Below are positions 1-12,884 of a stretch of DNA of 64,000 nt, in pieces. The notes below the pieces were generated by a model, which was given only the letters and a program-made list of their open reading frames with translations, was not told the DNA's origin and did no database searches. The translations under genes and the position numbers were made by a program. The stretch comes from Norana najaformis. Taxonomy: Eukaryota > Annelida > Clitellata > Crassiclitellata > Hormogastridae. The stretch covers positions 2,975,034 through 3,039,033 of the forward strand of contig OZ029922.1 of assembly GCA_964023275.1 (NCBI GenBank), written 5' to 3'. How positions within the stretch are numbered: the first letter of the stretch is position 1; every line of letters begins with the position of its first letter.

Positions 1-300
1 GCTATATGCGAAGTTTTCTCCTCCAACTCGCTTCTTATTCATTGAGTTATGGCATAGGCGATGATGGCAACAACTACTGGAATTATAATGATGATAATGA
101 TGATTATAATGCCAATACGACGACGATGATGATGCTATGATAATGACGAGGATGATGTTGGTAATGATAATGATGATGATAATGTTGTTGTTGTTGTTGA
201 TGGTGATGATGATGATGATGCCAATGAAGATGATGACGACAAAAATAAGGATGAAGACGATGAAGATGATGAAGAGACTAAAATATTGATGTCTGCATAC
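1..300. repeat. (GAT)n-rich low-complexity tract
   Basis: Imperfect GAT/AAT triplets. Bases 300-1560 beyond it show no repeat family or gene that I can name. Confidence 0.8.
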
Positions 301-1559
301 CATAATGATGGTTTTCTTCAGTGCACGTAAAGTTCAGAGAATTTTTTAAGCCTTGATAAACCGGTTTAACAGGTCCCAACGTGTGACACCCCGAGGCTTC
401 GAAACAGCGCAGGTAGTTGTCCAGATCCCTACAGAAACAAAGACAGCATTTAAAAAGCCCTCGAGAGCAACTGCATCTATTAAGGCACTGAAGCTAGCCC
501 CACACATCAGGTGACTTAGACGACATATTGGTCAGCTCCAGATACTCGGTCATCTTTAAGGTTATATAGCACACAATCGTACCGGATTGACAACCAGCTC
601 TTTACACTGAGCTCCATGGAAGCTTACATTGCTTATGTAACCCCGACTTAGTAAATCGATCTACATGAAAACACTTTTTTAAATTTCCTTCATAGTCAAT
701 TTCCGCAAAAAAATTTTTAAACCGCAACTTGCATAAGAATCTATAATATTATGGGAATTCAAACACATTTTTACAGTTTTCGTCTATCGTATACGCTGGC
801 CAATTGCGAGCGCACAATGTATGTATAAACCAATGAAAAGTGCACCATAACTAAACACAAAACGGATTGACGAAATAAAAAGCCAATAATAGGTTGCCAC
901 ATACTTTCTAAATTCCTCATCAAAAAAATTTCTTTCGAATGTTCTCGTATTTCAAGTTAAAAGAAGTTTAGCAACACATTCAGTAAGTATTAAGTTCCGC
1001 AATCGTTAGTTGGCAATCATGTGAACATTAAGGATTTTTGAGAAAAAGCCGCTAATCTATGAATAATTTTCATATAAAAAATACGAAGGCGAAAACTGGC
1101 ACCATGAGGCGCTGTCTTCATGTTCATAATATTTGTCATTCATTATCAGTGTAACCATCATCATCGCTATAATTTATCATTTGCGTCATTATCTAATTCG
1201 TCGTTTTATGGTTTAATTGTTCATATTTATGATTCCAGATCATGGCATATCGAGGGGCAATAGGATAAGATAAGGATGGAGTGCTTCCGTGTCATGTTAG
1301 ACAAAGAAGTAGCAACGGATCCCTGGTTTCGAAGTCGAGGCACCAGATGGACCAACTGTCGAAATTCGTGCTCATAAGTTTATGTTTATATCACGCAGCC
1401 ATGTTATCCAGTTTTGTGTGTGTTAAACTCGAATAATTTTATAATTTTGTAATAATTCCAACAGCTTATGAAAATTGAATAATTCATGTCGTGGGATGAG
1501 GAAGGAAGACATGAGGTCAACAGAGATGAAAGGAGAGGCAGACCTAAACAAGAAGCATT

Positions 1560-1855
1560 AAGTATTAAGTCATCATACGAACTCACCAATACTTCAGCTC
1601 CTGCAATTTCTGCGCTAGTCTTGATTCTTCCTTTTCCCCCTTATCTCTCTTCTCGCTTCAATGTCAAGCACCATCCACCGTAGTAGCCGTCCGACTGTCT
1701 GCCTGCCCGTCTGACTCCTGAATCTTGACCTGGAACCGAACCCTTTTGGCTATCGATTTTGTTTTGATTGAGCGCCTGTAAATAAGCTGATTCCAGCGAC
1801 TTAGCTTTCGTTGGGCGCTGTAGAAATCTCGAGATTACGATAACGATAACGATTT
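1560..1855 (+). mobile_element. LINE 3' end (same family as 46930-48420)
   Basis: TCATACGAACTCACCAATAC coding end, the CATCCACCGTAG stop region, TTGGGCGCTGTAGAAATC and an ATAACG-type tail. Confidence 0.88.
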
Positions 1856-2226
1856 GTAAGTTGGAATAATTCTAGGTTTTCCCACTCGCAGTGCATACGA
1901 CAAATTTAATAACGTAGGACATGAATCGTTATATTTACTGGCATGCGCCCTCCCGTTCTTCTTTCGTATATATGAATTTATCCGACGAAGATCGACTTGA
2001 AAATGTCTTTATGCATTCCGTCGTTGCATTTACGTTGCACTTTCCTGCTGATTCAACTGCAACAAAACACGTGCACTCCTAATTTAAATATGCATTCATA
2101 AAGTAGGTGTGCACTCCTTATCAAAATGTGCACTATTGAATTGTTTTGAAGCACTTATAACATGCGCAATGTCAGTACACCTGAATCTGAGGCGCGGATG
2201 TATGTTCGCTAGGGGCCAAGATGGAA

Positions 2227-2515
2227 TCATGCAAAAGCCATGGTGAAGTAGTTAGTTAAGAATTTAAGAATTGATTTAAAAGGTGAAAGTGAGTTTGCAA
2301 GTCGAGCCTTTTGTGGTAGACAATTCCAAATGCGAGGAGTACAGCAGCTAAAGGCACGTGATCCTACAATTGTCCGGAACCTAGGTTCTTGCAACAAACC
2401 AGTATCAGAAGAACGCAAGAATCTGGGAGGGCAATATGGAGTCAGCAATATATTAAGATATGATGAAAGGCCAGTGTTCTGATCCTTAAAGGCCAAGCAT
2501 GCAATTTAAACTTGA
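2227..2515 (-). mobile_element. Non-LTR retrotransposon C-terminal fragment, another family
   Basis: The minus-strand reading has RSSDTGLLQEPRFRTIVGS and PRIWNCLPQKARLANSLSPF, the usual C-terminal 'AP-LWN-LP' block of L2/CR1-type reverse transcriptases. No RT core remains. Confidence 0.75.
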
Positions 2516-2889
2516 TAGGCCATTCAGCGAAGTGCAAAAAGGTGATCTAATGCAATGAATTCAGTCATTTCTTTAAGTAATCTCTGCTTACAGCAGTTCA
2601 GTGATAGTTTAACATGCAGTTAATTGAGCATTGTTGGCTTACTGATGAACTTGTGTTCTTAGAAGCTAACATCATTTAGACTAGCGCTATGATTTACTGA
2701 AAAGGCGCTATATGAAGTGTCTACATAACTACTTAGTGTAACTAACTAAATAACTAAGATACTAAGCAGATAATAAACTATAGTCGATCCTAGTGCCAAG
2801 TAGACCTATACTGCTATCCAGCGTTTAACGACATCGCATGGCTGCCACGGCCGTTGCCGTCGATCTTACCTTACCATCTGTTAGAACTT

Positions 2890-3086
2890 ATATAGCGCTA
2901 TATAAAGTTATCGACCCAGAGGCGCTCGCAGTCCAACCTCGGCGAAAGAGATCAGTTTTCAAACATTGGGGAAATGTGGATGTACGCATGTCTATGTTGA
3001 TCCAAAACTTGGATAGTTCTATTGCTAAAGTCTTATTAATCCTCGCATCTGTGAAGACAGTAGGATTTTTGCGACATAGCAATTCT

Positions 3087-3142
<56 letters not shown>

Positions 3143-3440
3143 GACAATTTATATAGCGCCGTAGCACAGCCGAGGCCGAAGAAAAGGGCGCTGTGTAAGG
3201 GTTCAAAAATCAACTGCAGTCATAAGATATCCTAAAAAGATGTGTCTTGAGTCGTGACTTGAATGTGTCCAGCGATGGGGCATTCGTCACATTGTCAGGA
3301 AGACTGTTCCACGCAGTGGGTCCGGCGACAGTGAAGGAACGTTCGCCGAACTTCGTGGAAGAACGCGGGACATGCAGTTGATTCCTCGATGAGGACCGTA
3401 GCTGATATGTGTTCTGGTTGTCGGCTGTTATGATTTACTG
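2890..3440. repeat. Dispersed GCGCTATAT-type repeat with (AAT)n
   Basis: TATAGCGCTATATAAAG, (AAT)n at 3087-3142, then ATATAGCGCCGTAGCACAG and GACTGTTCCACGCAGTGGG. Similar degraded copies occur at 8370-8640, 9300-9600, 35050-35330, 56320-56640, 57660-57960 and 63370-63730. Probably remnants of a LINE-related element. Confidence 0.5.
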
Positions 3441-4670
3441 AAAAGGCGCTATATGAAGTGTCTACATAACTACCTAGTGTAATTAACTAACGGCTGTCGA
3501 ATTCTTGTTAATTTTTATATCGGAGTAAACGTTCTACACCAAATATCGCAAAAATCACTTGGAAAACGCAGACCAGTGGTGGCGACCATAATCAAAATAA
3601 GCGTTACTTTTGCAATTCCTTCAAAATTTGCATTCAAAAGCCTTAAAATTGGAAATTTGTTAAAGGGCAATGTAAATAAACATCTCATTTAATAGATGCA
3701 TAAAAACCACAAAGCATACAGATATTTACCTGACCAAAAAAGCAAATTTACATAACGCATTAACATCAGATCCAAAAGCTAATTAAATAAACAGATAGAC
3801 AAGGACCAAATAGTTAATTTAATAAGCACAACAAAACTAGGTTATGAAAGCTATCTGAATCTGTGTATCAACATGAGACCCTAAGCATCTCATTTAATAC
3901 ACACGGCACAACAATACATTGTAATGTAATGTGGCGTATGCAATGCAATTAAAGCGTTTATACTTTGGATGTTCTACGATAATGAAAGTTCGTAATAACT
4001 TAACGTTCATCGGTAGGCGAATACTGACACGAAAGGCTGCAGTGAAACGGGATTCAAACCTCATTTGTCGAGGCAAACGGTTCAGCGCTCATCCATATCG
4101 CTAATGAATTAATTCCATTCTTTTTAATTGCTCAGTTTAATAGAAAACGATACAGACCTAGCGGAAAAACGATGTAGAATGTCGCTACGCCAACGGCAAT
4201 ACGAAATCTGCCAACAGCCGACATATTGTCCTGGCGATGGGCAAAGGTCGTTGAAGCGATGGACGTCGAAACTGATGGCGACTACCACGACTGATGCAGG
4301 AAGGCGAGAAATCGCCAGCGCATAAGCAGCATCAGCAGCAGCAGCAACCCTCGATGATGGCGCCACAGAACTTCTTGTGGGTTGCCTCACAACATAAGAA
4401 CACGTCGCTGTTATTTCAACGTTGCCTTCCTTCGCAGTGCATCCGTATCTGTCCAGCCGCCTACTCGTATGCATACAACGAGGATTAAAGTGCGCAAAAA
4501 AATAGCTCATGGCTTCCTTGTTTCTCCGTCCGTCCATCCTTCTCTCGCCGCGTCCCTTCCTTCCGCCATCCATTCATTTTAATCCATACGTCCTTCCGCC
4601 CTTCCATCCATCTGGCATTCTGACTCTTATTTGATCTCCCCTGGTTTTCTCGTACTGTGTCTCCGTCTTC
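3440..4670. other. No gene recognised
   Basis: A 149-codon minus-strand open frame (4124-4573) starts in a TCC-rich run; no domain, splice partner or homologue recognised. Confidence 0.5.
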
Positions 4671-5012
4671 CTCCCTCCCTCCCTCCCGCCCTTTCTCCCT
4701 CCAGCCTCCCTCCCTCCCTCTCTGCTATCTCTCTCTCTCTCTCTTCTATCTCTCTATCTGTCTCGCTCCCTCGCTTTCTCTGCTTCTGCCTCTCTTTCTC
4801 AGTCTCTGTTTTTCTGTCTGACTCTCTCTGTGCCACCATCTCTCTCGCACTTCTTGCTCTCTCTGTCTCTCTCTCTCTCTGTCTCTCTCTCTCTGTCTCT
4901 CTCTCTATCTATCTATCTCCCTCTCCCTCTCTCTCATTCACTTCCTGTCTGTCTGTCGGTCTATCTGTCTATTGTTCCGTCCGTCTATCTGTCTGTCTGT
5001 CTGTTTCTCATA
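4670..5012. repeat. Pyrimidine-rich tract, (CT)n and (GTCT)n
   Basis: CTCTCTCT runs grading into CTGTCTGTC. Ser/Leu-rich and Glu/Arg-rich open frames on either strand are artefacts of it. Confidence 0.95.
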
Positions 5013-5211
5013 AAAACGTCAATCCTGATGATACACATTATATGTTTACGCTCTTTGCGGTGAATTTCTTAAGTCGAAACATCTGGGGAATTCAAAAGCG
5101 ACGAATGGTCGTGTGCGTAGAACGGTACTTTGTACGGTGCAGTGCACACAGCTGCATGTCGGCCGTTATTTTGAGTTTTCAAAAGTTTATGTGTCCATTT
5201 GAATCATATCA

Positions 5212-5410
5212 GTTCTCATATTTGTCAAAATTGTGTCGGCTTTAGCTTCATAAGGAAATATTCCAATGCTTTTCAGAGGTTTTTTAACCTTCTTTAACAT
5301 ACATACATGCATACATTGATATTGTTAAGGAAGGTTAAAGAACATCTAAAATGAGTTGGAATAGTTCCTTATGAATCTACGATCGGCACAATATTGACAA
5401 ATGTGAGAAT
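5212..5410. repeat. Imperfect inverted repeat (foldback), about 90-bp arms
   Basis: 5212-5299 and 5321-5410 are reverse complements with roughly five of six bases matching; the loop is a short CATA tract. Shared blocks include TTCATAAGGAA, TATTCCAA and TTTAACCTTC. A foldback MITE or a hairpin RNA source are both possible. Confidence 0.85.
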
Positions 5411-5944
5411 TATATAAGTGTTCACATACAGATTATATAATATCAATATATCAGTGTTCACGTACAGACATACAACGCATAAACATAACACACAAACATA
5501 CAAACAAAGACAAGCAAATATACAAACATGCAGATATAAACACACATACATGAATGCATACATTTTGTGAATACCTAGTTCCATGAAACTATCAAATGAG
5601 AAATGTATTACTGCTACATACAAAGAAATTGGCATGTTCTGTTGCTATGGTTACAGTTGCTTGCACGACTGTTGCCAAGGAAGTATTCTACCAAGGAAGT
5701 AGATACGCATTCATATCCGGGACATTAATCGCTTGTCCATTCACGTCGTCCTATTTTCCGGAAGCGGAAGTCTTCTTGTGCACTCATTATTGCAATTAGT
5801 GTCTGGCAAAAGCCGACACGAAAGCGGCAAAGAGACTTCCGAATATTTACCATATCGAATAATAACATTCTTTGGCTGACAGCCGTATATGGCTACAACA
5901 TCAAGTATGTGGGTGTAAGCGTATCTGGGCTATTGTAGGCCTAT

Positions 5945-6370
5945 GTATGCTGTATGTATGTATGTCTATTTATCTTTTTATCTATCTACCGTCCTATCTA
6001 TCTAATTGTCTGTCTATCTATTTGTCTGTCTGTCTATTTGGCTGTCTATCTATCTGTCTATATGTCTGTTGACTATATGTCTGTCTTTCTGTCTCTCAAT
6101 CTGACTCTCTGTCTATCAGTGTCTTTCTGTCTGTCTGTCTACCTGTCTCTCTGTATGTCAGTCTATCTGTCTGGCTGTCTATTTGGCTGTCTATCAATCT
6201 GTCTAGATGTCTGTTTACTGTGTCTCTCTTTCTGGCGCTCTCTGTCTGTCTATCAGTCTGCCTCTGTGTCTAGCAGTCTGTCTTTTTTGTCTGTCTGTAT
6301 GTGTATCTGTCTCTCTGTTTATATATCTGTATGTCTATAGTTTTATATGTATGTTTGTCTGCGTGGATGT
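5945..6370. repeat. (GTCT/ATCT)n microsatellite
   Basis: Long imperfect tetranucleotide tract. Confidence 0.95.
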
Positions 6371-6956
6371 TTATGCATCTGGGTATTTACACGGTACTTA
6401 ATACGAACCCATAAAATGCCACGAGTGTTAATAATCTTGGCGCTGGTTTCGCGTTTTCAGCGGCATATTGCCTCGTGATCACGTGGTCATGGTCACATGG
6501 CCAGTGCAGCCTTCTCGATGATCGATCGCCTGGGTTGTTTCTCTCAAGTGGCGCCCTCTGTCTGTGTAGAAGGGTGTCGTCATTCAGGTTAGAAGCATAA
6601 TTGTCTGGGAGATCATAAGCTAATCGCATTAATCTCAACAGCCACAGATGGTGTCTGTTTAGGATGATGTTCAACAGAGCCCAACATTCAAGTGCGTCTT
6701 CCAGCGGAATCGTTCCGTCTTATAGGATTGGGCATCGTTACTAAATAAAACCCAATGTGTACTGTATATCGGAGATGTTAACATCAAAGCTCAAATATGA
6801 AGGCATATTCATCACGAGTGGTCAAATACGAAAATATTTCTATCACAAAACGTTGAATATGAATAACGAAAGGTCGAACATGAAGGTATGTGTACCACGA
6901 TAAGTTGATACACCTTCATATTTAACCTCTCAGGGTAGACTCACCTTCGTAGGCAG

Positions 6957-6957
6957 A

Positions 6958-7018
<61 letters not shown>

Positions 7019-7028
7019 TAATAATAAT
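6957..7028. repeat. (AAT)n microsatellite
   Basis: Uninterrupted AAT repeats, about 20 copies, then a slightly broken end. Confidence 0.97.
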
Positions 7029-7179
7029 TTGACTCTGCGCACCATACATTTTCAAAATACTTTATAACGCACTTGTTCAAATCAGTTAAACAATCATGAG
7101 CATAGCGCCTTTGTAAGGTATTTGAAAGGCGCTATATCAAGTGTCTTGATACATACATACATATACATGGATTCATGTA

Positions 7180-7350
7180 TACACTGTAGGCGATTGGATA
7201 CAACGCTCGGCTTGTAACGCGTAGAGTACGGGTTCGAGCCGCCCCTTAGACGGTTAATGTGTAGGAGCCTTTGAGCAAGTCCTTCACTCACAATTGTTTC
7301 TCGCCTCAGATACAGATCTTGCGCGAGTAACAAATGCAAAATAATTATAA
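7180..7350 (+). mobile_element. tRNA-derived SINE, family 1
   Basis: A-box-like TAGGCGATTGG, B box GGTTCGAGCC, then GAGCAAGTCCTTCACTCAC. The tRNA part has no acceptor stem, so it is not a tRNA gene. Confidence 0.75.
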
Positions 7351-7804
7351 TAATAATTAGATACATACATATATAAATACATACATACATACATTCATGC
7401 ATACATGAATATATACAAATGAAGGTGGTTATACTTGCGAGCAACCATCCTTACCTAAAATAAGGCCTGGCTTTTTCATATTCAGCTCACACTCCTTTGC
7501 GGCCATAACTGCGCAGCAGAATAACCATCTGACACGCCTCCCTAATCGTCGATTGTTGCCAGAGAGTAAACATATTCATAGCCGAGAGACCTTCTAACGT
7601 TCAAACACTCTAACGATCCCTATCGCTAAGCGGCTAGAGCGACTGAAGAGAAGACATCCCGACGGCAAATGCACCGTCTGAGTAAACTCAGCGAATCGTC
7701 AGGATAATGAACACCCCTCCATCTGCCCATCCCTTCGTCCGTCTCTTTACCCTTCCCACTGTCCAATCGTGCTTGCCTTCTTGCCCGCCTTCCTCGTACC
7801 CTTT

Positions 7805-8035
7805 AATCGTAATCGTAAGCTCGAGATTGATTTCTACAGCGAAAGCAAAGTCGCGGGAACTGGCTTGTTCAGAGGCGCTGAGTCAAAACAAAATGGATAG
7901 GCACAAGGGGTTCGGTTCCAGGTCAAGATCCAAGAATCAGGCAGGCAGACAGTCTGACGACTATGGCGGATCGTGTTTGGAATTGAACCGGAAAGTGAGA
8001 TAAGGGGAAGATGAAGAATCAGGATAAGATTTGTG
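7805..8035 (-). mobile_element. LINE 3' end, minus strand
   Basis: Reverse copy of the 46930 family: tail TCGTAATCGTAAGCTCGAG on plus, then the 3' UTR with GAGTCAAAACAAAATGGATAG and the coding end. The open frame on the plus strand is antisense and not a gene. Confidence 0.85.
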
Positions 8036-8369
8036 GAAGATGACTGTTTTCAGTTTTGAGTGGAAGACCGTACGCCCGTTCCTTAGTCCGTGTCTTTTCT
8101 GCTTTCGTCCGTCTCTTCATCCCTCTGTCCCTCCTTTCGTCCGTCTGTCCGTCTGTTTAGTCCTTTCAGTCATATGTCCTGTTGTTCTGGTGTCTTTTTG
8201 TCTGTCTGTCCTTCCGTCCGTTTGTCCGTTCTTCTTTCGTAAAGAGGAACATTGTGATAATATAAGTAGATGCAATAACTATTTACGTTCGACGGATCAA
8301 ATTCATTTATACGTACGACGATGACGATGACAAAAACAGGAACACTAATAATGATAATCGAAGAACTTC

Positions 8370-8640
8370 TGTAGCGCCACTGTAATAATGTTTAAGGCAT
8401 CAGTCGATGGTCGGTACTAAGGAAACTCGTTGTGCTCATATTCCAGTGCGAATTTGGTGAAAAGCCAAGAAGGGAATCCTAGACGACACAGAGACACTCT
8501 TGCAGAGGAAATGAGTCCAGGAAGGGATGGCCTTTTAACTGAGATCTGAAACCAAAACAGACTTTGCAGAGCGAACATTTGCCGAAAGGGCGTTCCAGAG
8601 TCTATAGGGCCAACACAGTGCAATGGTACAGCGCCATGGT
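8370..8640. repeat. Dispersed GCGC-type repeat copy
   Basis: TGTAGCGCCACTGTAATAATG and GGCGTTCCAGAGTCTATAGG mark the same element class as 3150-3440. Confidence 0.4.
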
Positions 8641-9080
8641 ACAGTTCAATGGTACAGCGCAATGCAGTTGCGTGTACCAAACAGTTGCACATTGGTCGTT
8701 TTTTCAGGTTTTTATTGTACAAGTGTTTACATTTTCAAACATATCAGCGACAATTTCAATTTTATTGAATAAAAACGGTTAGATTAAGATTATGCTTCTC
8801 ATTAAGCTAAAAGCTATGGAATAAACTAGAAATTTATTTACTTCATTTTCCAAACATTTATATACGACCCGGCAGCTATGGCGGGCTGAGTTAGCAGAGA
8901 TATCTTGATGGACGATCATCCATCTACTTAATAACTGTGCCTGTCATTGCTGCCTTCACAATGTTTACTAGCTTCATATTGACACCGATAAGACATCATC
9001 GTTGTCGTCGTCATCGTCAGTTCATGCCAAGTCCTGATTTGTTATTGTATTGTTGCAAAAAAGGTCGTTCGGGTCAAAAT

Positions 9081-9193
9081 TCAAAGCTGATAAGTCTTGA
9101 GCATCGATAGAAAAAGAGTAACTGCGAGTTGAACTACAAAGACATTGTAGTCCGGAGTTGAAGCCGCGCTGCAAAACTCCGGAGTCGGCACAT
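9081..9193 (-). CDS. Gene A last exon: hydrophobic C-terminus
   Basis: Acceptor cttattctcctccag; stop TGA at 9081-9083. VPTPEFCSAASTPDY then VFVVQLAVTLFLSML. An overlapping longer ORF in another frame continues past this stop, but only this frame joins exon 4 and matches the paralogues. Confidence 0.82.
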
Positions 9194-9299
9194 CTGGAGG
9201 AGAATAAGACACACACAAAGCATGAAAAAAGAACAAAGTATTAGGTATTTGCAAAATATAAGTTATTTACTTACGCAGAAAGACCATAGATCTATTTAT

Positions 9300-9600
9300 T
9301 GATTATTATCAACTGCTATAGCGCCGGGGTCTAATGCCCATGGCATCAAGCGGAGGCGCAATAAACAAGCATTCGTTAGGTCAATGCCCAGAAAGTCAGT
9401 CCACAGAGACAGAGAGGCACCCAATAATGGAAATGTCAGCTGAACGACGTAATTAATGGGTTAAGACCGAAATGAGCAAAACAACAGATGCGGGAAGAGA
9501 GTTCTAAATCCTATGTCTGGCAAACTGATATAGCTAGTTTTCGGTGTAACTATAGAAAGGCAGTAAGACGACCTAGACCTACACAGTCTAGGAAATAAGG
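9300..9600. repeat. Dispersed GCGC-type repeat copy
   Basis: CTATAGCGCCGGGGTCTAATG start and GAGAGTTCTAAATCCTATG. Confidence 0.4.
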
Positions 9601-9734
9601 ATTGCTCTTTTCCGATATATATCCCATACGTGAAAACAATATGCTTTAATTAGACCTTTTCTCGTCTTCCGCAACCAGCAACCCACCTGACACTCGTAAC
9701 ATTTTTCTGCATATTGTGTTCTGCATGTCGTGTG

Positions 9735-9792
9735 GGGCACGGTAGCCGATTGGTTAGAGCACTCACAATTGCTCAGCATCATTGATTGCGCA
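9735..9792 (+). mobile_element. tRNA-derived SINE family 1, fragment
   Basis: GGCACGGTAGCCGATTGG, then AATTGCTCAGCATCATTGATTG; the B-box part is deleted. A (CATA)n tract follows. Confidence 0.6.
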
Positions 9793-9935
9793 CACACATA
9801 CATACTTACATACATACATACTTAATATAGCATACATACATACATACATACATACAAGCATACATACATACATAGATATGCATACATGCATACATACATG
9901 CATATGTACATGCATACATGGATACATACATACAT
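9788..9935. repeat. (CATA)n microsatellite
   Basis: CATACATACATA with GCAT variants. Confidence 0.95.
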
Positions 9936-10085
9936 GACTCAACGGATGCTTAAGAAGATCTCCCGTTGCGGTGAAAACCAACGAAGTGTCCAAAAGCCAG
10001 TTCATCCTCCACCTCTAAAAAGACCTGGGCAGTATTACTGGCTAATCCAATCCACAAGACTAAGCTCTGGAAAAATTAGACCTAC

Positions 10086-10240
10086 CTAAGTCCGACTGCA
10101 GCTGGCAATCGTCTTCCATTGTCCCCGAGGATTTCTGCTGGATCATCGCCCTCATAAATCCGTCGACAAAGTTGCTTGTAGCGTTTCCACAGCAGCCGTC
10201 GACGGACTTCACAAAACAACTCAGCAGGAAGTTTCTATTA
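10086..10240 (-). CDS. Gene A exon 4: C-x7-CC block
   Basis: Acceptor aactattttatttag, donor TTAG|GTAGGA (phase 2 to 1). FLLSCFVKSVDGCCGNATS, FVDGF and DCQLQSDL. NATS is a potential N-glycosylation site. Confidence 0.85.
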
Positions 10241-10399
10241 CTAAATAAAATAGTTCAGCAAAATCCCAGTTGTACGGCACATCGCTATACAGCAAATAAC
10301 TACAATGCGAAACTCAGTGACAACATTCACGAACATTTCCGTAGTTTGTGCGCTTGACACCGTGTTTTTATCACTGTTACGATGTTTGTTTTTGTTTGT

Positions 10400-10680
10400 T
10401 TGTGCAACATGGTGCTCTGTTTGGTTAGTGTGATGAGTCTGTAATCGAAGGATTGCGGATTCGATCCCGCTGAGAGGATTCCGTGTAACGACACTGGAAA
10501 TGTTGTTCCTTCACGTTTATCTCTGTCACCAAAATAATGGTATTTGGTGCCGACGCAAGCTGGGAAGAAAACGGTGAGTCCAGCGATGCACGGGCCCCAT
10601 GTCCAGGACCTTGGAATTCGTCCAGTGCCGGCTCAAAGAATGAAGATCAAGAAATGAGTGCCTCGCCTACTTTCCACTAG
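10400..10680 (+). mobile_element. tRNA-derived SINE, family 2
   Basis: B box GGATTCGATCCC, CCGTGTAACGACACTGG, TTTATCTCTGTCACC, CCAGGACCTTGGAATTCGTC, ending GAGTGCCTCGCCTAC. Between exons 3 and 4 of gene A. Confidence 0.75.
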
Positions 10681-10740
10681 AGACATATAAGCTTTTCTTA
10701 CTTTACTTCTGTATGAATTCCAAGTACGAAAAATTCTTAC

Positions 10741-10840
10741 TCGCATGGGAGTTTGTAGCTAGTTTTCGCTTCTTTGGCACAAAAGTCTTGCCACTTCTTC
10801 ACGTTCTCTGGGTTGAAGCATCGCTCATGTTTCAGATATT
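10741..10840 (-). CDS. Gene A exon 3: C-x12-C-x11-C block
   Basis: Acceptor actgttctttatag, donor GCGA|GTAAGA (phase 1 to 2). YLKHERCFNPENVKKWQDFC then KLPC. One codon shorter than the B and C copies. Confidence 0.82.
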
Positions 10841-11589
10841 CTATAAAGAACAGTTGTTCAACTAAAGGTTGTTTACTAGCTTTGACAAAATAAAGGCAGT
10901 GTCCGGTTGTGGACAATAGGCTGCAACAGAGGTGTGATGCAAGTAGGCAACTTGTGACAACCGGTTCCTCTTCTGGAAGTCGACATTGTTAACGCTTTCA
11001 AAAGAATTGAAAATTAACGCCTAACACCTGTGCTGACAATTAACTTTGTAAGGCAACTCGATACTTACGATGCTACATAAATTGTCTTTACTACTTTACG
11101 ATACATTACACAAACACAGTGATATAATGACATAGCGCTATAGTTACGTGCTCTATAGAAAGATATAAGCCAATGCATTTTCGCTCAGCATTACCATTAA
11201 TATAGCATAACCAGTGGTGGGCTGTACAACGGAAGCAGTGGGATCAAGGGGTCAAGGTCAACTGAACCTTTGCCCCAAGTGTCCTCCAAACTATAGCCCA
11301 CTTGTTTGCATTTCAATATGCACTTTTTTCCAAGAGCCATCGGATTCTGATGACGATTGTGACGAAGGTTTTACTTGAAGCGACCATCGAATGATTATTA
11401 TTCAGATATTTATAACGCGCTAATTTATGAATTCACCTTTAAAGCGAAGATAGCAGGAAAGAGATAAGTCTGAAAAAGATAAGAAGTTGCCGTGTGTTTT
11501 AATAACGGCTTTATGAAAGTCATTTAGATTAAATCATTTGCATACATGTTCATGTGTTTATTTTTGGATAAATTTCAATATGCTAGCGG

Positions 11590-12040
11590 AATTTGTCATC
11601 ACTAAGCCCTCGTCTCTCCCCACTTCTCGGACGCACAAATTGCTCCCTGTTGCCAGCCCGCGCTTAAAATTTGGGAATCGTTCCATAGCCATAGCTGCCC
11701 TACCCCTCTGGAATAAACTTCTGCGAGAATCACGACAATTATCGGGCCCATCATGTGAACTCACCGATCTTGCAATTTCTGGACAGGTCTTTAACTCAAA
11801 ACTGAAAATATTCTACTTCCACAAATTTTATCCTTATTCCTCTTCTTTCCCTTATCTCACTTTTCGGTTCAAAAACACCACCCACCATAGCCGTCTGACT
11901 GCCTGATTCTTGGATCTTGAAATGGAACCGAACCCTTCCTGCCTACCGATTTTGTTTTGACTGATGAGCTGGTTCCCGCGACTTAGTTTTCGTTGGGCGC
12001 TGTTGAAATCTCGCGTTTGCGATTACGACTACGATTATGA
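11590..12040 (+). mobile_element. LINE 3' end with C-terminal coding part
   Basis: [20 protein letters not shown] and FNSKLKIFYFHKFYP match the end of the 48-kb copy; 3' UTR TTGGGCGCTGTTGAAATC. It lies in the large intron of gene A. Confidence 0.9.
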
Positions 12041-12334
12041 AATAGATAGACTTCACTTGAATAGAACAGAATCAGGACAAACTAAGGTACTGACTGATTT
12101 ACCGTCGAAGTTTTCCTTGCACATGTAATCGGTTGATCGTCTAAGTCCTTCCGCTAAGGTGACTACGTCAGGAGTCGTCATACAACCAGTTCCATTTAGG
12201 CAGATCAGGAAATCATCGATGAGTCTGTCAAATAAACAACATCAACATCCTGATACTTGTCTTCCGGTTCAACGCCTTCGAGGTCTTAAAAGGCGATATA
12301 CATATGCTCAGCTACATATATACTTACTTCCTAC

Positions 12335-12738
12335 ATACATACGTACGTGCATGCATACATGCTTACATACGTAGGCCTACATACACACACACACATGGAA
12401 ACATGCATGTACGCATACCTACATACATGCATGCATCCACACACGCTTACATACATACGTGACATACACAAATACATGCATGCATACACACATACACGCT
12501 TACATATGGTGACATACACAAATACATTGCCACATACGCGCTTACATACATACATACCATACATATATAAATACATGCATACATACATACATACATACAT
12601 ACAATACATAAATACATGTATGCATACGCACATACATACATACATTGCCACATACGCGCTTACATACATACATACCATACATATATAAATACATGCATAC
12701 ATACATACATACATACATACATACATACATACATACGC
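12335..12738. repeat. (CATA)n microsatellite with internal duplication
   Basis: Within it a block with ATTGCCACATACGCGCTTAC occurs twice about 125 bp apart. Confidence 0.95.
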
Positions 12739-12884
12739 AGTTAGCTCTTGAAATATACATGAAAATTAATGCAAAGTAAATGCTAATTAATTAAGGACCT
12801 GCCTGCATCAATAATAGTCCTTTGTATTGCATATAACTGAAATTTCTTATAGCGCCTTCTTATTTTGTGCGGCGCTGTGTCGTC

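Noticed and set aside
4124-4573. 149-codon minus-strand ORF
   Set aside because: Begins in a TCC-rich run, no domain, no splice partners, composition explained by local bias.
4627-5245. Ser/Leu-rich and Glu/Arg-rich ORFs
   Set aside because: Products of a CT microsatellite.
7180-7260. tRNA gene
   Set aside because: A and B boxes are present but no acceptor stem pairs; same sequence recurs as a SINE.
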